Source: Desulfopila sp. IMCC35008 (GTDB taxonomy: Bacteria > Desulfobacterota > Desulfobulbia > Desulfobulbales > Desulfocapsaceae). From it: 64,000 nucleotides of DNA. The notes beneath the pieces were generated by a model that worked only from the letters and a program-made list of their open reading frames with translations, searched no databases and had not been told where the DNA came from. Below, piece after piece: positions 9,899 to 19,186 of this stretch. A program made the translations under genes and the position numbers. The stretch covers positions 3,684,501 to 3,748,500 of the forward strand of contig NZ_CP050700.1 of NCBI RefSeq assembly GCF_010646885.2. The letters run 5' to 3'. Numbering within the stretch: position 1 is the first letter of the stretch; every line of letters begins with the position of its first letter.

Positions 9899-11874
9899 AG
9901 GCGTTCAGCTAGAATCTCTGCAATATCCCTTGGCTGCAGCTTGTCCTCAACCTCGGCACCTTTCACACCATCTTCAAACATAGTGAGGCAGAATGGACAG
10001 TTGGACACCAGGATATCCGCACCTGTCTCAACCGCCATATTCACCCTTTTCACATTCATTCGCTCACCGAGTTTTTCCTCGGCAAGTATCCGGCCGCCAC
10101 CTGCACTACAGCAAAAGGCCTCATCTCTGCTCTTCACCATCTCCGAGACCTGACCACCCGCTGCTGCAATCAGGCTTCTCGGTGCATCGTAGATATCGTT
10201 ATGACGTCCCAGATAACAGGAGTCGTGATAGGTACATGAAAGGCCCTCGCTCTTAATCTGTAATCGTCCGTCATTGATAAGATTTTCGAGGTAACGGGTG
10301 TACGTTTCAACCTCTATCTCCAAACCGAGATCACGATAATCTTTTTCCAGGGTATTGTAGCAATGAGGACAGGTGGTGACGATTTTCTTTACACCATAGG
10401 CATTGATCGTCTCTACATTCTCCATGGCCATGCCCTGATAGAGATATTCATTACCCATTTTACGCATCGGTTCCCCGCAACACTTCTCTTCCTTACCTAG
10501 AATTCCGACTTTCACACCGGCAGCCTGGCACAGCTTGATAAAACTCTTTGCAACACTGATATTTCGTTTATCAAACGAGCCATAACAACCGACAAAATAG
10601 AGAACGTCTACTTCCGAATCCTCTGCCAGAGTCTTGATCCCAAGCTCTTCGGCCCACTCACCACGTGAAGCGTAGCCGATACCGAGCGGATTGCCGTTTA
10701 CTTCCGTTGCCTCCATGGCCGCCATTACCTCTTCGCCCGGAAATTCACCTTCCATAAGCACCATGGAACGGCGGAGTTCAACAATTTTGCCCACGTGTTC
10801 AATGGAGGCCGGACAGATTTCCTGACAGGCACGACAGGTTGTACAGGACCAGAGCACATCTTTTGTCAAGGTGTCGATGAGGCTGGCATCAGCATCCGTC
10901 TCCGCGACTTCGCCGATCTGGTTCACGATCTTCATGGGCGAAAGTGGTTTATCGGTATTAAAGGCGGGACAACGATCCTGACAGCGCTTGCAAAGTGTAC
11001 AGGCATCCGCATCAAAGATGTCTTTCCAGGTCAGTTCCTTTACGGTCGTTGCGCCAAAGGTCTCTGCATCCTCATCTTCAAGATCAAGGCTGGTCAATTT
11101 GCCTTTCGGGCCACGATCAGCCAGGAAATAGTTAGCACTGGTGGTAAGGATATGACGAAACTTGGTAAAGGGGATGAGTACGATAAAGCCCATAACCAAC
11201 AACAGGTGGAACCACCAGGTGAGTTTATGCAGTGTCCGCAGCCCATCTTCCCCCAACCAGCCGATCATCTGGGCAACAAAAGCACCCACAGGTGACCAGG
11301 GGGCCAAAGGTGTTCCCATTTCGGTAACCGCCATCCGGGCGCCCTCAATGACAAAACCGGTCAAAAGGATAATCATCATCAAGGCGTGCATGATGGCATC
11401 ATCTGTCTTGGTTTCCAGCCCCTCCGGTCTATAGAAATAACGCCGTACAAAGAGGGCCCCGAGCATGACAATGGCCACAAGACCTGCCAGATCAAGAACA
11501 ATTGAAAACAGTTTGTAAAAAGTGCCTGTAAGGAACTTTACGTTAAATAACAGATCGGTAAAATCCGCCTGGATTACAATCAGACCCGTACCAATTAACA
11601 ACAAGAAAAAGGCCCAGAAAAAAAGCCCGTGAAAAATGCCGGGAACCTTTACCCGGATCACTTTTTTCTGTGTCAGGACGTTAACCAGCATATCTTTTAT
11701 ACGTTCACCGACATTATCAGTCCTGTTGAGCGGTAATCCCTGTCGGTATACCGTCATCCGCTGCATAGCCACCTTTACCACAACGGCTATAGCCGCAATA
11801 ACCAAAAGATACATCGGGACCAGGGTCAGGGCACCGTGTCCGACATTCCAGTAGATTTCGCGGGTAAATTCCAT
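9895..11874 (-). CDS. Membrane FeS / cytochrome-b-like ETF:quinone oxidoreductase
   Basis: The 659-residue protein joins an N-terminal membrane part with about six hydrophobic helices (residues 15-250, NarI-like cytochrome b type) to two ferredoxin-type motifs, CTLCKRCQDRCP (about 292) and CTTCRACQEICP (about 345), and two CCG domains of the heterodisulfide-reductase D type (CCGEPMRKMG, CCSAGGGR). This is the architecture formerly called DUF224 FeS oxidoreductase and linked in fatty-acid-degrading anaerobes to electron flow from EtfAB to menaquinone (EMO). I chose the ATG at 11874 because GGAG lies 6 bases upstream; a TTG four codons earlier has no support. It lies between etfBA and an acyl-CoA dehydrogenase. 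The last codon and stop overlap repeat A. Confidence 0.9.
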   Translation of the reverse strand: MEFTREIYWNVGHGALTLVPMYLLVIAAIAVVVKVAMQRMTVYRQGLPLNRTDNVGERIKDMLVNVLTQKKVIRVKVPGIFHGLFFWAFFLLLIGTGLIVIQADFTDLLFNVKFLTGTFYKLFSIVLDLAGLVAIVMLGALFVRRYFYRPEGLETKTDDAIMHALMMIILLTGFVIEGARMAVTEMGTPLAPWSPVGAFVAQMIGWLGEDGLRTLHKLTWWFHLLLVMGFIVLIPFTKFRHILTTSANYFLADRGPKGKLTSLDLEDEDAETFGATTVKELTWKDIFDADACTLCKRCQDRCPAFNTDKPLSPMKIVNQIGEVAETDADASLIDTLTKDVLWSCTTCRACQEICPASIEHVGKIVELRRSMVLMEGEFPGEEVMAAMEATEVNGNPLGIGYASRGEWAEELGIKTLAEDSEVDVLYFVGCYGSFDKRNISVAKSFIKLCQAAGVKVGILGKEEKCCGEPMRKMGNEYLYQGMAMENVETINAYGVKKIVTTCPHCYNTLEKDYRDLGLEIEVETYTRYLENLINDGRLQIKSEGLSCTYHDSCYLGRHNDIYDAPRSLIAAAGGQVSEMVKSRDEAFCCSAGGGRILAEEKLGERMNVKRVNMAVETGADILVSNCPFCLTMFEDGVKGAEVEDKLQPRDIAEILAERL

Positions 11875-11897
11875 CGTTCTCTCCAATTAGTGACGTA

Positions 11898-11937
11898 GAA
11901 ATGATTTCTGTATTTTCTTTTATAAAAAAATCATTTC
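11898..11937. other. Inverted repeat between two minus-strand genes
   Basis: GAAATGATTT and AAATCATTTC form a 10-bp stem around a 20-base AT-rich loop. It lies between the acyl-CoA dehydrogenase stop and the FeS oxidoreductase start. It could be a weak terminator, a leader hairpin or a protein-binding dyad. Confidence 0.4.
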
Positions 11938-12021
11938 GTTCAGTAACTTATTCCCCCTTGCGGGGTGTTTGCCTTTTACTGTTTTAACTCTGTAATACCT
12001 TTATACCTTTATTCATACACT

Positions 12022-13167
12022 TTAGCGGGTAAGCGACGAACCTATCACGATCCGCTGTACTTCACTTGTCCCTTCATAAATCTCGGTGATTTTTGCATCA
12101 CGCATCATGCGCTCAACCGGAAATTCACGGGTGTACCCATAACCGCCCAGAATCTGTACAGCCTGGGTGGTAACCTTCATAGCCGTCTCACTCGCCATCA
12201 ATTTAGCCATGGCGGACTGCTGGGAGTAGGACAGCTTATTGCTGGCCCGATACGCCGCATTATACACCAGAAACCGTGCCGCTTCTATCTGGGTCGCCAT
12301 ATCGGCAAGCTGGAACTGGATGCCTTGAAACCGGGCGATGGGGGTATCGAATTGTTTTCGTTCCTTGGCATATTCCACTGCAACATCAAACGCACCCTGG
12401 GCAATACCCAGAGCCTGGGAAGCGATACCGATCCGCCCTCCGTCCAAAGTCTTCATGGCAACCTTGAAGCCTTCCCCCTCCTGGCCTAACATATTTTCGG
12501 CGGGTATCCGGCAATTCTCAAACACCAGCTCCATGGTAGGCGAAGAACGGATACCCAGCTTCTCTTCCTTTTTACCAAAGGTGAATCCTGGGGTTCCCTT
12601 TTCAATAATAAAAGCACTGATACCATGGTGTTTCTTTGCATCCTTATCAGTCCTGGCCAAGACAACATAGGTCTCGGCCTCACCTGCATTGGTGATAAAG
12701 ATCTTGGTCCCGTTGAGGACCCACTCACCGCCATCACTTACGGCAGTTGTTTTTGTGCCGCCCGCATCCGACCCTGCAGAGGGTTCGGTGAGGCCAAAGG
12801 CGCCCATTTTTTCACCGGCTGCAAGAGGGGTCAGATATTTCTGTTTCTGTTCCTCACTGCCAAACAGAAATATGGGATTTGCGCAAAGCGAGAGATGAGC
12901 CGACAATGTCACTCCGGTGGAACCGCACACACGGGAGAGTTCCTCGACAGCAAGAGCATAACTGATGTAATCCGCACCAGCTCCGCCATATTCCTCAGGG
13001 AAAACGATGCCGGTAAGACCGAGTTCGGCGAGCCTTCCAAACATGAGGTCACGATCGAAACGTTCCTCTTCGTCCCTCTGCTTTGCCGAAGGAGCGATCT
13101 CCTTTTCAGCAAAATCCCTGACCATCTCCCTGATAAGAGCCTGTTCCTCGTTGAGTTCAAAATTCAT
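12022..13167 (-). CDS. Acyl-CoA dehydrogenase (short/medium-chain type)
   Basis: The 381-residue protein has the three ACAD regions in order: N-terminal helical domain, middle beta domain with [14 protein letters not shown] (about residues 123-136), and C-terminal helices with [20 protein letters not shown] and then YEGTSEVQR. The Glu of YEGT (about 365) is in the place of the catalytic base of short-chain and butyryl-CoA dehydrogenases. The enzyme would oxidise acyl-CoA to enoyl-CoA and pass electrons to EtfAB. I started it at 13167, where CAGGAG lies 8 bases before ATG. A strong promoter with embedded operator stands at 13220-13249, so control by the MerR protein encoded divergently next door is likely. 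Confidence 0.93.
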   Translation of the reverse strand: MNFELNEEQALIREMVRDFAEKEIAPSAKQRDEEERFDRDLMFGRLAELGLTGIVFPEEYGGAGADYISYALAVEELSRVCGSTGVTLSAHLSLCANPIFLFGSEEQKQKYLTPLAAGEKMGAFGLTEPSAGSDAGGTKTTAVSDGGEWVLNGTKIFITNAGEAETYVVLARTDKDAKKHHGISAFIIEKGTPGFTFGKKEEKLGIRSSPTMELVFENCRIPAENMLGQEGEGFKVAMKTLDGGRIGIASQALGIAQGAFDVAVEYAKERKQFDTPIARFQGIQFQLADMATQIEAARFLVYNAAYRASNKLSYSQQSAMAKLMASETAMKVTTQAVQILGGYGYTREFPVERMMRDAKITEIYEGTSEVQRIVIGSSLTR

Positions 13168-13219
13168 TCCATGCGCTCCTGAACTGTTCAATATAAAGAC
13201 TTCCGTTTATTATAGAAAC

Positions 13220-13249
13220 CTTATACAAATTGTTTACGTAAAGGTCAAG
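13220..13249 (-). promoter_or_regulatory. Promoter and MerR-regulator operator of acyl-CoA dehydrogenase gene
   Basis: On the minus strand, TTGACC (-35, plus coordinates 13243-13248) is 17 bases from TATAAG (-10, 13220-13225). The operator TTTACGTAAAGGTCAAG (13233-13249) overlaps the -35 box and fills half of the spacer. The same 16 bases recur at 13363-13378 in front of merR. Confidence 0.75.
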
Positions 13250-13361
13250 ACGTTTTCTGTTTTTATTCACCCACCTGCAATCATTTCATGAAGATAAAAC
13301 CAGAAACACTGGGAATTTCATTTGACATTATTAAAAGTGTTATGCTACTCTTGCCATATAA

Positions 13362-13378
13362 ATTACGTAAAGGTCAAG
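13362..13378 (+). promoter_or_regulatory. MerR-regulator operator in merR leader
   Basis: ATTACGTAAAGGTCAAG differs from the site at 13233-13249 only in the first base. It lies 64 bases before the merR start. A TTGACA (-35) at 13322-13327 with TACTCT at 13346-13351 (18-base spacing) is a possible merR promoter; the operator would then lie just downstream of it, giving autoregulation. Confidence 0.65.
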
Positions 13379-13441
13379 CTTCAACCCCAAAATGTTGGAA
13401 CGGTACAGCGCTTTTGCACGGAAGGTATCAAAGGACAACTC

Positions 13442-13837
13442 ATGAAAAACCCAAATAACGTACAAATCGGGGAACTGGCAAAACAACTCGGTATCACCAC
13501 CAGGACAATCCGCTACTATGAAGAGATCGGACTCATGGGACCGACCGAACGGCTGGGTGGCGGAACCCGAACCTATGCAAACCAGGATGTGTTGCGCCTC
13601 AAGTTCATACTCAAACTCAAACAACTGGGCATATCCCTGAAGGAAATCCACCAACTCGGTGAGATCTTTGACATCAACGCCCAGAACTTCAAAACCATCA
13701 CCCCCAAACTGATCGAGATCCTTGACCAGCACATTGCCAAGGTTGATGAAAAGATGGCAAGCCTCTCCTCCCTCAGGCAGGATATAGTTGAATACCGGGT
13801 TCGCATCACAGATATGTTAAGCAGTCAAAAACAGTAA
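13442..13837 (+). CDS. MerR-family transcriptional regulator, probable fatty-acid degradation regulator
   Basis: The 131-residue protein has an N-terminal winged helix of the MerR family: IGELAKQLGITTRTIRYYEE (about residues 8-27), then the wing GGGTRTY and LKQLGISLKEIHQL, followed by a C-terminal dimerisation coiled coil. No cysteine cluster of metal sensors is visible, so the ligand is more likely organic. The start is fixed by AAGGA before ATG at 13442. It is divergent from an acyl-CoA dehydrogenase gene, with the same operator on both sides. In Proteobacteria, LiuR, a MerR protein, controls branched-chain amino acid/acyl-CoA genes from a TTTACGT-type site, so an acyl-CoA-responsive role is a fair inference. 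Confidence 0.88.
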   Translation: MKNPNNVQIGELAKQLGITTRTIRYYEEIGLMGPTERLGGGTRTYANQDVLRLKFILKLKQLGISLKEIHQLGEIFDINAQNFKTITPKLIEILDQHIAKVDEKMASLSSLRQDIVEYRVRITDMLSSQKQ

Positions 13838-14212
13838 CTGGCTGTTTCCCATCACTACCGCAGCCACTCTCCCTCCCACGCCAGACAACGTAGTGCACCG
13901 CCCCGGTTGATACTGCAATTTCCTCCTATGCATGGCGTACCTTGCTGTATCTCATTTGACAAACAACCACCGGATGGTGATAATTGAAAAACAAACCAAG
14001 CTTTACGAACTAGTTTCCATCCTCAAACGAGGCGTTTGGAAGTCTACGCTTATCTGTTCCAGATTGAGGCATGTGAAAAATTTCTCCACAGGCATATAAC
14101 TGATATTCCAAGGATAAAGTTTTGAGCATAACGAAGATATGGACCAAAAGGGCAGTTCCAGGATGGGAACTTACTATTCAGGTACACTATGCAATAGCAC
14201 CATCTATACAAC
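13838..14212. other. Intergenic region without genes
   Basis: 375 bp between merR and the alcohol dehydrogenase gene. It holds copy 1 of repeat B (14011-14083) and a small inverted repeat ACCACCGGATGGT near 13970. I see no terminator with a T-run and no convincing promoter for the downstream gene. Confidence 0.6.
14011..14083. repeat. Dispersed repeat B, copy 1 (73 bp)
   Basis: This 73-bp stretch is identical to 24558-24630 at 63 of 73 positions and needs no gap; similarity stops sharply at both ends. Its centre has GAAGTCTACGCTTATCTG in common. The minus strand of both copies can be read as similar peptides (shared KFFTCL, QISVDF and RMET). In this copy it forms a 30-codon ORF from ATG to TAA. 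Confidence 0.7.
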
Positions 14213-15367
14213 ATGTCTCTTGAATTACGAAAATTCGTTGCTCCCGAATTCGTTTTTGGCCTGGGGGCACTGTCTCTATGCGGCAGATACGCCCGGAACT
14301 TCGGGGCAAAAAAAGTACTCATTGTCAGCGACCGCGGGGTTATAGACGCTGGCTGGGTCAAGGTTGTTCAGGCGTCCCTGAATGAGGAAGGAATTGAGGC
14401 TGCAGTTTTTGCGGAGATATCCCCCAACCCGCGTGCCGAGGAAGTTATGGAGGGGGCTCTTGCGTACCAGGAAGAAGAGTGTGACGTAATCGTTGCCATA
14501 GGCGGTGGCAGCCCCATGGACTGTGCCAAGGGTATTGGAGTTGTCGTGACCAACCACCGCCACATTCTTGACTTCGAGGGCATAGACCAGGTACCCAGCC
14601 CCGCACCTCCTCTTATCTGCCTCCCGACCACAGCAGGTTCATCGGCTGATGTGAGCCAGTTCGCGATCATCACCGACACCAGGGAACAGGTTAAAAAAGC
14701 AATAATTTCCAAGGCAACCGTTCCGGATGTGGCCCTGATAGATCCAGAAACGACTCTCACCATGGACAACTATCTCACAGCCTGTACCGGCATGGATACA
14801 CTGGTCCATGCCATTGAGGCCTATGTTTCCACCGCCAACTCTCCCATCTTCGACATTCATGCGCTGGAGGCCATCCGACTGATAGGTAAATATCTTGAAT
14901 CGGTCATTCGTGAACCCGACAACATGGAGTATCGAGGGTATATCATGCGTGCCAGTCTTGAAGCAGGCCTGGCCTTCTCAAATGCCAGTCTTGGTGCGGT
15001 TCACGCCATGGCCCACAGTCTCGGTGGATATCTGGATATGCCTCACGGCGAATGTAATGCCATTCTGCTCAGCCATGTCGTAGCCTTCAACTACTCACAA
15101 GCCGAAGACAAATACACCGAGATTGGCAAAGCCATCGGGCTGGATCTTACCAACAAAAGCAGCCTGGAGAAACAACAGACAATCATAGAAGGCCTGAACC
15201 GGATCCGCAGACAGGTTGGGATAACCGGAAATCTCGGAGACAGAGGCGCGCAATCTTCTGATATAGTAAACCTTGCCCAAAAAGCTATCCAGGATCCATG
15301 TATGATCACCAACCCGAGAGTCCCGTCTCAACGAGATATTGAGGTCCTCTATGAAGAAGCCCTCTGA
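14213..15367 (+). CDS. Iron-containing alcohol dehydrogenase
   Basis: The 384-residue protein is a full-length group III (Fe-type) alcohol dehydrogenase. The N-terminal NAD(P)-binding part has GGGSPMDCAKG (about residues 97-107) and LPTTAGSSADVS (about 136-147). The metal-binding region has MDTLVHAIEAY (about 193-203) and GAVHAMAHSLGGYLDMPHGE (about 261-280), whose His residues with an upstream Asp ligate iron. The reaction is reversible oxidation of a primary alcohol to the aldehyde. No good ribosome-binding site precedes the ATG. Its 3' end overlaps the following histidine kinase gene by 17 bases, so the two are translationally linked. Confidence 0.92.
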   Translation: MSLELRKFVAPEFVFGLGALSLCGRYARNFGAKKVLIVSDRGVIDAGWVKVVQASLNEEGIEAAVFAEISPNPRAEEVMEGALAYQEEECDVIVAIGGGSPMDCAKGIGVVVTNHRHILDFEGIDQVPSPAPPLICLPTTAGSSADVSQFAIITDTREQVKKAIISKATVPDVALIDPETTLTMDNYLTACTGMDTLVHAIEAYVSTANSPIFDIHALEAIRLIGKYLESVIREPDNMEYRGYIMRASLEAGLAFSNASLGAVHAMAHSLGGYLDMPHGECNAILLSHVVAFNYSQAEDKYTEIGKAIGLDLTNKSSLEKQQTIIEGLNRIRRQVGITGNLGDRGAQSSDIVNLAQKAIQDPCMITNPRVPSQRDIEVLYEEAL

Positions 15368-16712
15368 GGCTGAAAAGCAACGGGAACAGATGCGCCAGTC
15401 CATTATCGGGCTTGGAGAACGATCTCTGAAAAAGAGCTATTATCCTGAATTACAGAAACGTATCAGCCAACTGGAAGAGGCAAATGAAGCACTTCTTAAC
15501 GAAATCCGGGAGCGGACCAGGGTTGAAGAACGGCAGCAACAAATGGAGATGGAGCTCCGGCAAATACAAAAGATGCAGGCCATAGGCACGTTGGCTGGAG
15601 GAATCGCCCACGATTTCAACAATATCCTCTCTGCCATTGTCGGTTACGCCGAGCTTGCCCGCATCCATATTCCCTCAGCCGGTTCAACATCCTCCGACAT
15701 TCTACAGAACAACCTCGAAGGCATCCTTAAAAGCGCAGGCCGGGCCAAAGATCTGGTCCGCAGAATTCTCAGCTTCAGCAGTCATCACGAAGGCGACCTG
15801 CAAGCGGTTGAGTTATCGACCCTGCTGGTGGATACAATTTCCATGCTGCGGGCCATGATCCCGAAATCGATCACCATTGAGCACAAGCTTGACCTCACGT
15901 CAAGTACCATACTGGCTAATGTCACCCAGTTACAGCAAGTCTTCATGAACCTGGGCACCAACGCCTACCACGCCATGCGACGTGATGGCGGACGACTCAC
16001 ATTCACGCTACAGGACACCTATATTCATGCTGGAGACATTCAGTTCGCCCGGCTCGACCTGAAGCCTGGCGAGTACCTGAAGGTGAGTGTGACAGATACC
16101 GGCTGTGGTATGGACAGGAAAACGGCCGAGCGAATTTTCGACCCCTACTTCACCACCAAACAGGGCGAGGGCGGCACCGGACTGGGCCTTGCCATGGTCC
16201 ATGGTATCGTTACCGGACATCAGGGGCACGTCTCAGTCAATAGTCAGGTAATGAAGGGGACCACCTTTCATCTCTATTTCCCCAAAATACATGCCGCCTG
16301 TGACGTACCTGAAGCCGGGGCCTACAAGAGCCGTATCAGGGGAGGCACGGAGAAAATTCTGCTTGTTGATGATGAGGAAGACCTGGCAACGATCATCCGG
16401 CTGACCCTGGAGAATCTTGGCTACCAAGTTACCTCCACCACCTCACCCAAAGAAGCGGCAGAGCTCTTTAGCAACACTCCGCATAATTTTGACCTGGTCA
16501 TCACCGACATGAATATGCCGGAGATGAACGGCACCGACCTGATAAACATATTACGGGATGTCAGGAGCAACACCCCGATCATTGTCTGTACAGGTTTTTC
16601 CGAATTGATAAATGATAAACTAATCAAGGAAATGGGAAGGGCACGGCTGCTGATGAAACCGGTCATTATCGAAGATCTGGATCAGGCTATCAGGACATTA
16701 CTTGACGGATAA
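15351..16712 (+). CDS. Hybrid histidine kinase without sensory domain (HisKA-HATPase-REC)
   Basis: The 453-residue protein begins with a coiled coil (about residues 20-70), then a HisKA domain with the phospho-accepting His in GGIAHDFNN (about residue 85), a HATPase domain with DTGCGMD and GTGLGLAMVHG, and a C-terminal receiver with ITDMNMPEMNG (Asp about 386). There is no PAS, GAF or membrane segment, so the input must come through a partner. The start at 15351 is preceded by GAGG and lies within the end of the alcohol dehydrogenase gene, so the enzyme or its product may be the partner. It is a soluble protein. Confidence 0.9.
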   Translation: MKKPSEAEKQREQMRQSIIGLGERSLKKSYYPELQKRISQLEEANEALLNEIRERTRVEERQQQMEMELRQIQKMQAIGTLAGGIAHDFNNILSAIVGYAELARIHIPSAGSTSSDILQNNLEGILKSAGRAKDLVRRILSFSSHHEGDLQAVELSTLLVDTISMLRAMIPKSITIEHKLDLTSSTILANVTQLQQVFMNLGTNAYHAMRRDGGRLTFTLQDTYIHAGDIQFARLDLKPGEYLKVSVTDTGCGMDRKTAERIFDPYFTTKQGEGGTGLGLAMVHGIVTGHQGHVSVNSQVMKGTTFHLYFPKIHAACDVPEAGAYKSRIRGGTEKILLVDDEEDLATIIRLTLENLGYQVTSTTSPKEAAELFSNTPHNFDLVITDMNMPEMNGTDLINILRDVRSNTPIIVCTGFSELINDKLIKEMGRARLLMKPVIIEDLDQAIRTLLDG

Positions 16713-16810
16713 CTTTCTGCAGCGTGTTTTCAGGTCATCAAGTGCCGCACTATCATGGATACTTCATACACGCAGAGGGAGCAACTGCCCTGATACCAGG
16801 AGGTTGTTAT

Positions 16811-18079
16811 TTATTTCAGTTCATCCCGTACAAACTCCACCCTGTTTTTACCGTTTTGCTTGGCGCGATACAGACACTCATCGGCTCTTTTCGTCAGGTT
16901 ATCCAGGTCTCCACCAAGAGCAAAACACACACCAGTACTAACACTTACGCCCAAACTTCCCCCGTCACCGACAGCAACAGGTGTCATCGCAATATGTTGC
17001 CTCAGTGTCTCGCATTGTTCAAGACCGTCATCTACCGATGCGACAGGTCCAAGTATACAGAATTCCTCCCCGCCAATTCGGGCAACAATATCCTCTTCCC
17101 TGCTCAAATCCCTCATTGACTGGGCAATCACCTTAATCACGATATCACCGACATCATGTCCATAGGTATCATTCACACTCTTGAAATTATCAATATCAAT
17201 GATGGCACAATACAGTGGTTCTCCTTTTAGCTCACACCGTGAAACCAATTCAGTACCAGCCTCAAAAAAGTATCGTCTGTTATAGAGGCCGGTGAGAAAA
17301 TCCCTGATGGCACTTTCCCGGATCTGCTGAAACAGATCGATCTGCTTCAGGCACCTTTGCACCCGGCTGTAAAACTCTTCAACCAAAAAACCGCCCTTAA
17401 CAATAAAATCATCAGCACCGCTTTTTAAAAAGCGAGCTCCCAGAGACGGGTCATCTTCGGAGGAAACCCCGATAATTGCCAATTGATCAGACTTCTTTTT
17501 TTCCCGTATTTTCTGACAAAAACTGGCCCCATCCATTACCGGCATGTTGTAATCGGTGATTACAAGTTTTATTTCCGGGTATTTGTCCAGAATGTCGAGT
17601 CCCTCTTCACCGTTATTCCCATTTATGACTCTGTATTTACGAATGTAGAGCAGATCAGACAGCATGCTCCTGTACATGGAAGAATCATCAACCACCAGAA
17701 TCAGGTTTTCATCATTCTTCTCCAGTTGCTGCATTGCACTGACAATATATTCAAGACTGTTTGGGTCCTCCTTGAGAATATAGTCGGCTACTTTCTTGGA
17801 CCATACAAGATTTCGCACTTCATCACTCACGTTGGAGGTAAACACAAGAGATGATATCCCCCTGTTCACAACGAGGTCTATCACCTCTCCATTGGGAGCA
17901 TCCGGAAGGTTGACGTCAAGCAATGCCATGGAAAAAGAGCCCTTTCCCACCTCTAAAATCTTTTCAGTTTCAGCAAGAGATTTTGTCCAATAAACAGGGA
18001 CATCAAAAACTTTCTCGATCTTTTTTTTAGCAATCCTCCCAAACATATTGCTATCTTCCACCAGCAGAATATTTTGCAT
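16811..18079 (-). CDS. Two-receiver diguanylate cyclase (REC-REC-GGDEF)
   Basis: The 422-residue protein has two receiver domains followed by a GGDEF domain. The first (about residues 1-120) has VEDSN and phospho-Asp in LLDVNLP; the second (about 125-250) has VVDDSS and ITDYNMPVMDG. The cyclase has the active-site form GGEEF (about 343-347) and, five residues before it, REED, which fits the RxxD inhibitory site. It should make c-di-GMP when phosphorylated. I started it at 18079 (MQNILLVEDS). Its 3' end converges on the hybrid kinase at 15351-16712, which has a receiver of its own and may or may not be the phosphodonor. Confidence 0.9.
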   Translation of the reverse strand: MQNILLVEDSNMFGRIAKKKIEKVFDVPVYWTKSLAETEKILEVGKGSFSMALLDVNLPDAPNGEVIDLVVNRGISSLVFTSNVSDEVRNLVWSKKVADYILKEDPNSLEYIVSAMQQLEKNDENLILVVDDSSMYRSMLSDLLYIRKYRVINGNNGEEGLDILDKYPEIKLVITDYNMPVMDGASFCQKIREKKKSDQLAIIGVSSEDDPSLGARFLKSGADDFIVKGGFLVEEFYSRVQRCLKQIDLFQQIRESAIRDFLTGLYNRRYFFEAGTELVSRCELKGEPLYCAIIDIDNFKSVNDTYGHDVGDIVIKVIAQSMRDLSREEDIVARIGGEEFCILGPVASVDDGLEQCETLRQHIAMTPVAVGDGGSLGVSVSTGVCFALGGDLDNLTKRADECLYRAKQNGKNRVEFVRDELK

Positions 18080-18328
18080 TAAATCGTCCCTCTCATGAAG
18101 ATTGCTTTCCCTTGTCAATTGCGGCTGAAACCGCCTCTCTAATTTAGATATTGTAGGTCAGACTGATAAAAAGCACCAATTATAAATCTCTTTTGGAAAT
18201 GGTGTCATAGGAAGAAGGTTATTATAGTACCAAAACCAACCCGGATTGAGATTAAGATACAGGGTGATTTGACTTTTGGAGCACCATTACCGTATCCTAA
18301 AAGAAAACGAATTACCGGAGGTATAGAC

Positions 18329-18820
18329 GTGACTACACAAACAGGTGCAATCTCTTCAACTATCAGGCAAAATGTACGACAGATAGAACTTTTCTCCAAC
18401 CTGTCAGATGATGAGATTGACATCCTGGTGAAACATTCAAAAATTCGGTCACTTGTTGAGGACGAAGCACTTTTTAGGCAAGGAGACGATGGTGATTTTT
18501 TCGTTATCATCATAGACGGTCGCATAGAAATCACAAAACACACCGAAAAAGAAACCCCTGTTGCTCTCGCCTCCTTGACCCGTGGTGATACACTTGGTGA
18601 AATGGCGCTCATCGACCAGGAAAAGAGGTCCGCTTCAGCAATCGCCATCGAGCCCACATCGGTCTTTATTCTTTCCAGGAAAAGCTTCAATCTGCTCGTT
18701 GACCAGTACCCCCGGTGTGGAACAAAATTGCTCAGAAAGTTAGCAACAATTCTCTGTAGTCATCTTCGCGAAACCTCACGACTGTTTGCAGAAAGTATCG
18801 AGCCAAACCTCCTCACATAG
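18329..18820 (+). CDS. Cyclic-nucleotide-binding domain protein
   Basis: The 163-residue protein is a single CAP-family effector domain: LFSNLSDDEIDIL (about residues 20-32), FRQGDDGDFFVIIIDGRIEI and GEMALIDQEKRSASAIA (about 91-107), where the Glu of GEMA and the Arg of KRSASA are the ligand-contacting residues of cAMP/cGMP sites. No helix-turn-helix follows, so this is not a DNA-binding Crp homologue; it may act on a partner protein. The GTG at 18329 is chosen because GGAGG lies 7 bases upstream; a TTG at 18269 would add 20 residues. It precedes the hydrogenase operon by about 370 bases. Confidence 0.82.
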   Translation: MTTQTGAISSTIRQNVRQIELFSNLSDDEIDILVKHSKIRSLVEDEALFRQGDDGDFFVIIIDGRIEITKHTEKETPVALASLTRGDTLGEMALIDQEKRSASAIAIEPTSVFILSRKSFNLLVDQYPRCGTKLLRKLATILCSHLRETSRLFAESIEPNLLT

Positions 18821-19186
18821 ATGATTTGTCTGACATGAAATTGGAGTTGGCACTTCAAACAACAGCCAGCACTATGTGTCCACCTTTTTATAGCAAGATC
18901 ATTTTGCAGCATATAAAGGAATGGGAGGAAATAACGCCCCAGAAAAGAATGATGACATAACCATACTGGAAATCTGGAAAACCTGACATGTATAGGGAGG
19001 ATGCCCGCTTCCCTGGAATTCAGCCCCACAAGCAACGCAGTCACTGATTCAGACTCCTGTCCTATAATAAACCCACACGCCTCATTCATGTCGCTTAGCT
19101 TAATATTTCGTTTGTCGAGGACTATATTATGGGGGTATAATTCGATAGGGTCCAACTCACTCCATCCTTGAATGGCGAGGTTGTTT
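18821..19186. other. Intergenic region upstream of hydrogenase operon
   Basis: About 366 bp with no gene I can support. A 41-codon plus-strand frame from 18835 and a minus-strand frame spanning 18760-19224 lack ribosome-binding sites and family resemblance. The hydrogenase promoter must lie here, but no convincing sigma-70 or sigma-54 boxes stood out. Confidence 0.5.

Noticed and set aside
18846..18863. TTGGCACTTCAAACAAC as a sigma-54 promoter for the hydrogenase operon
   Set aside because: The -12 GC is missing at the required distance from GG.
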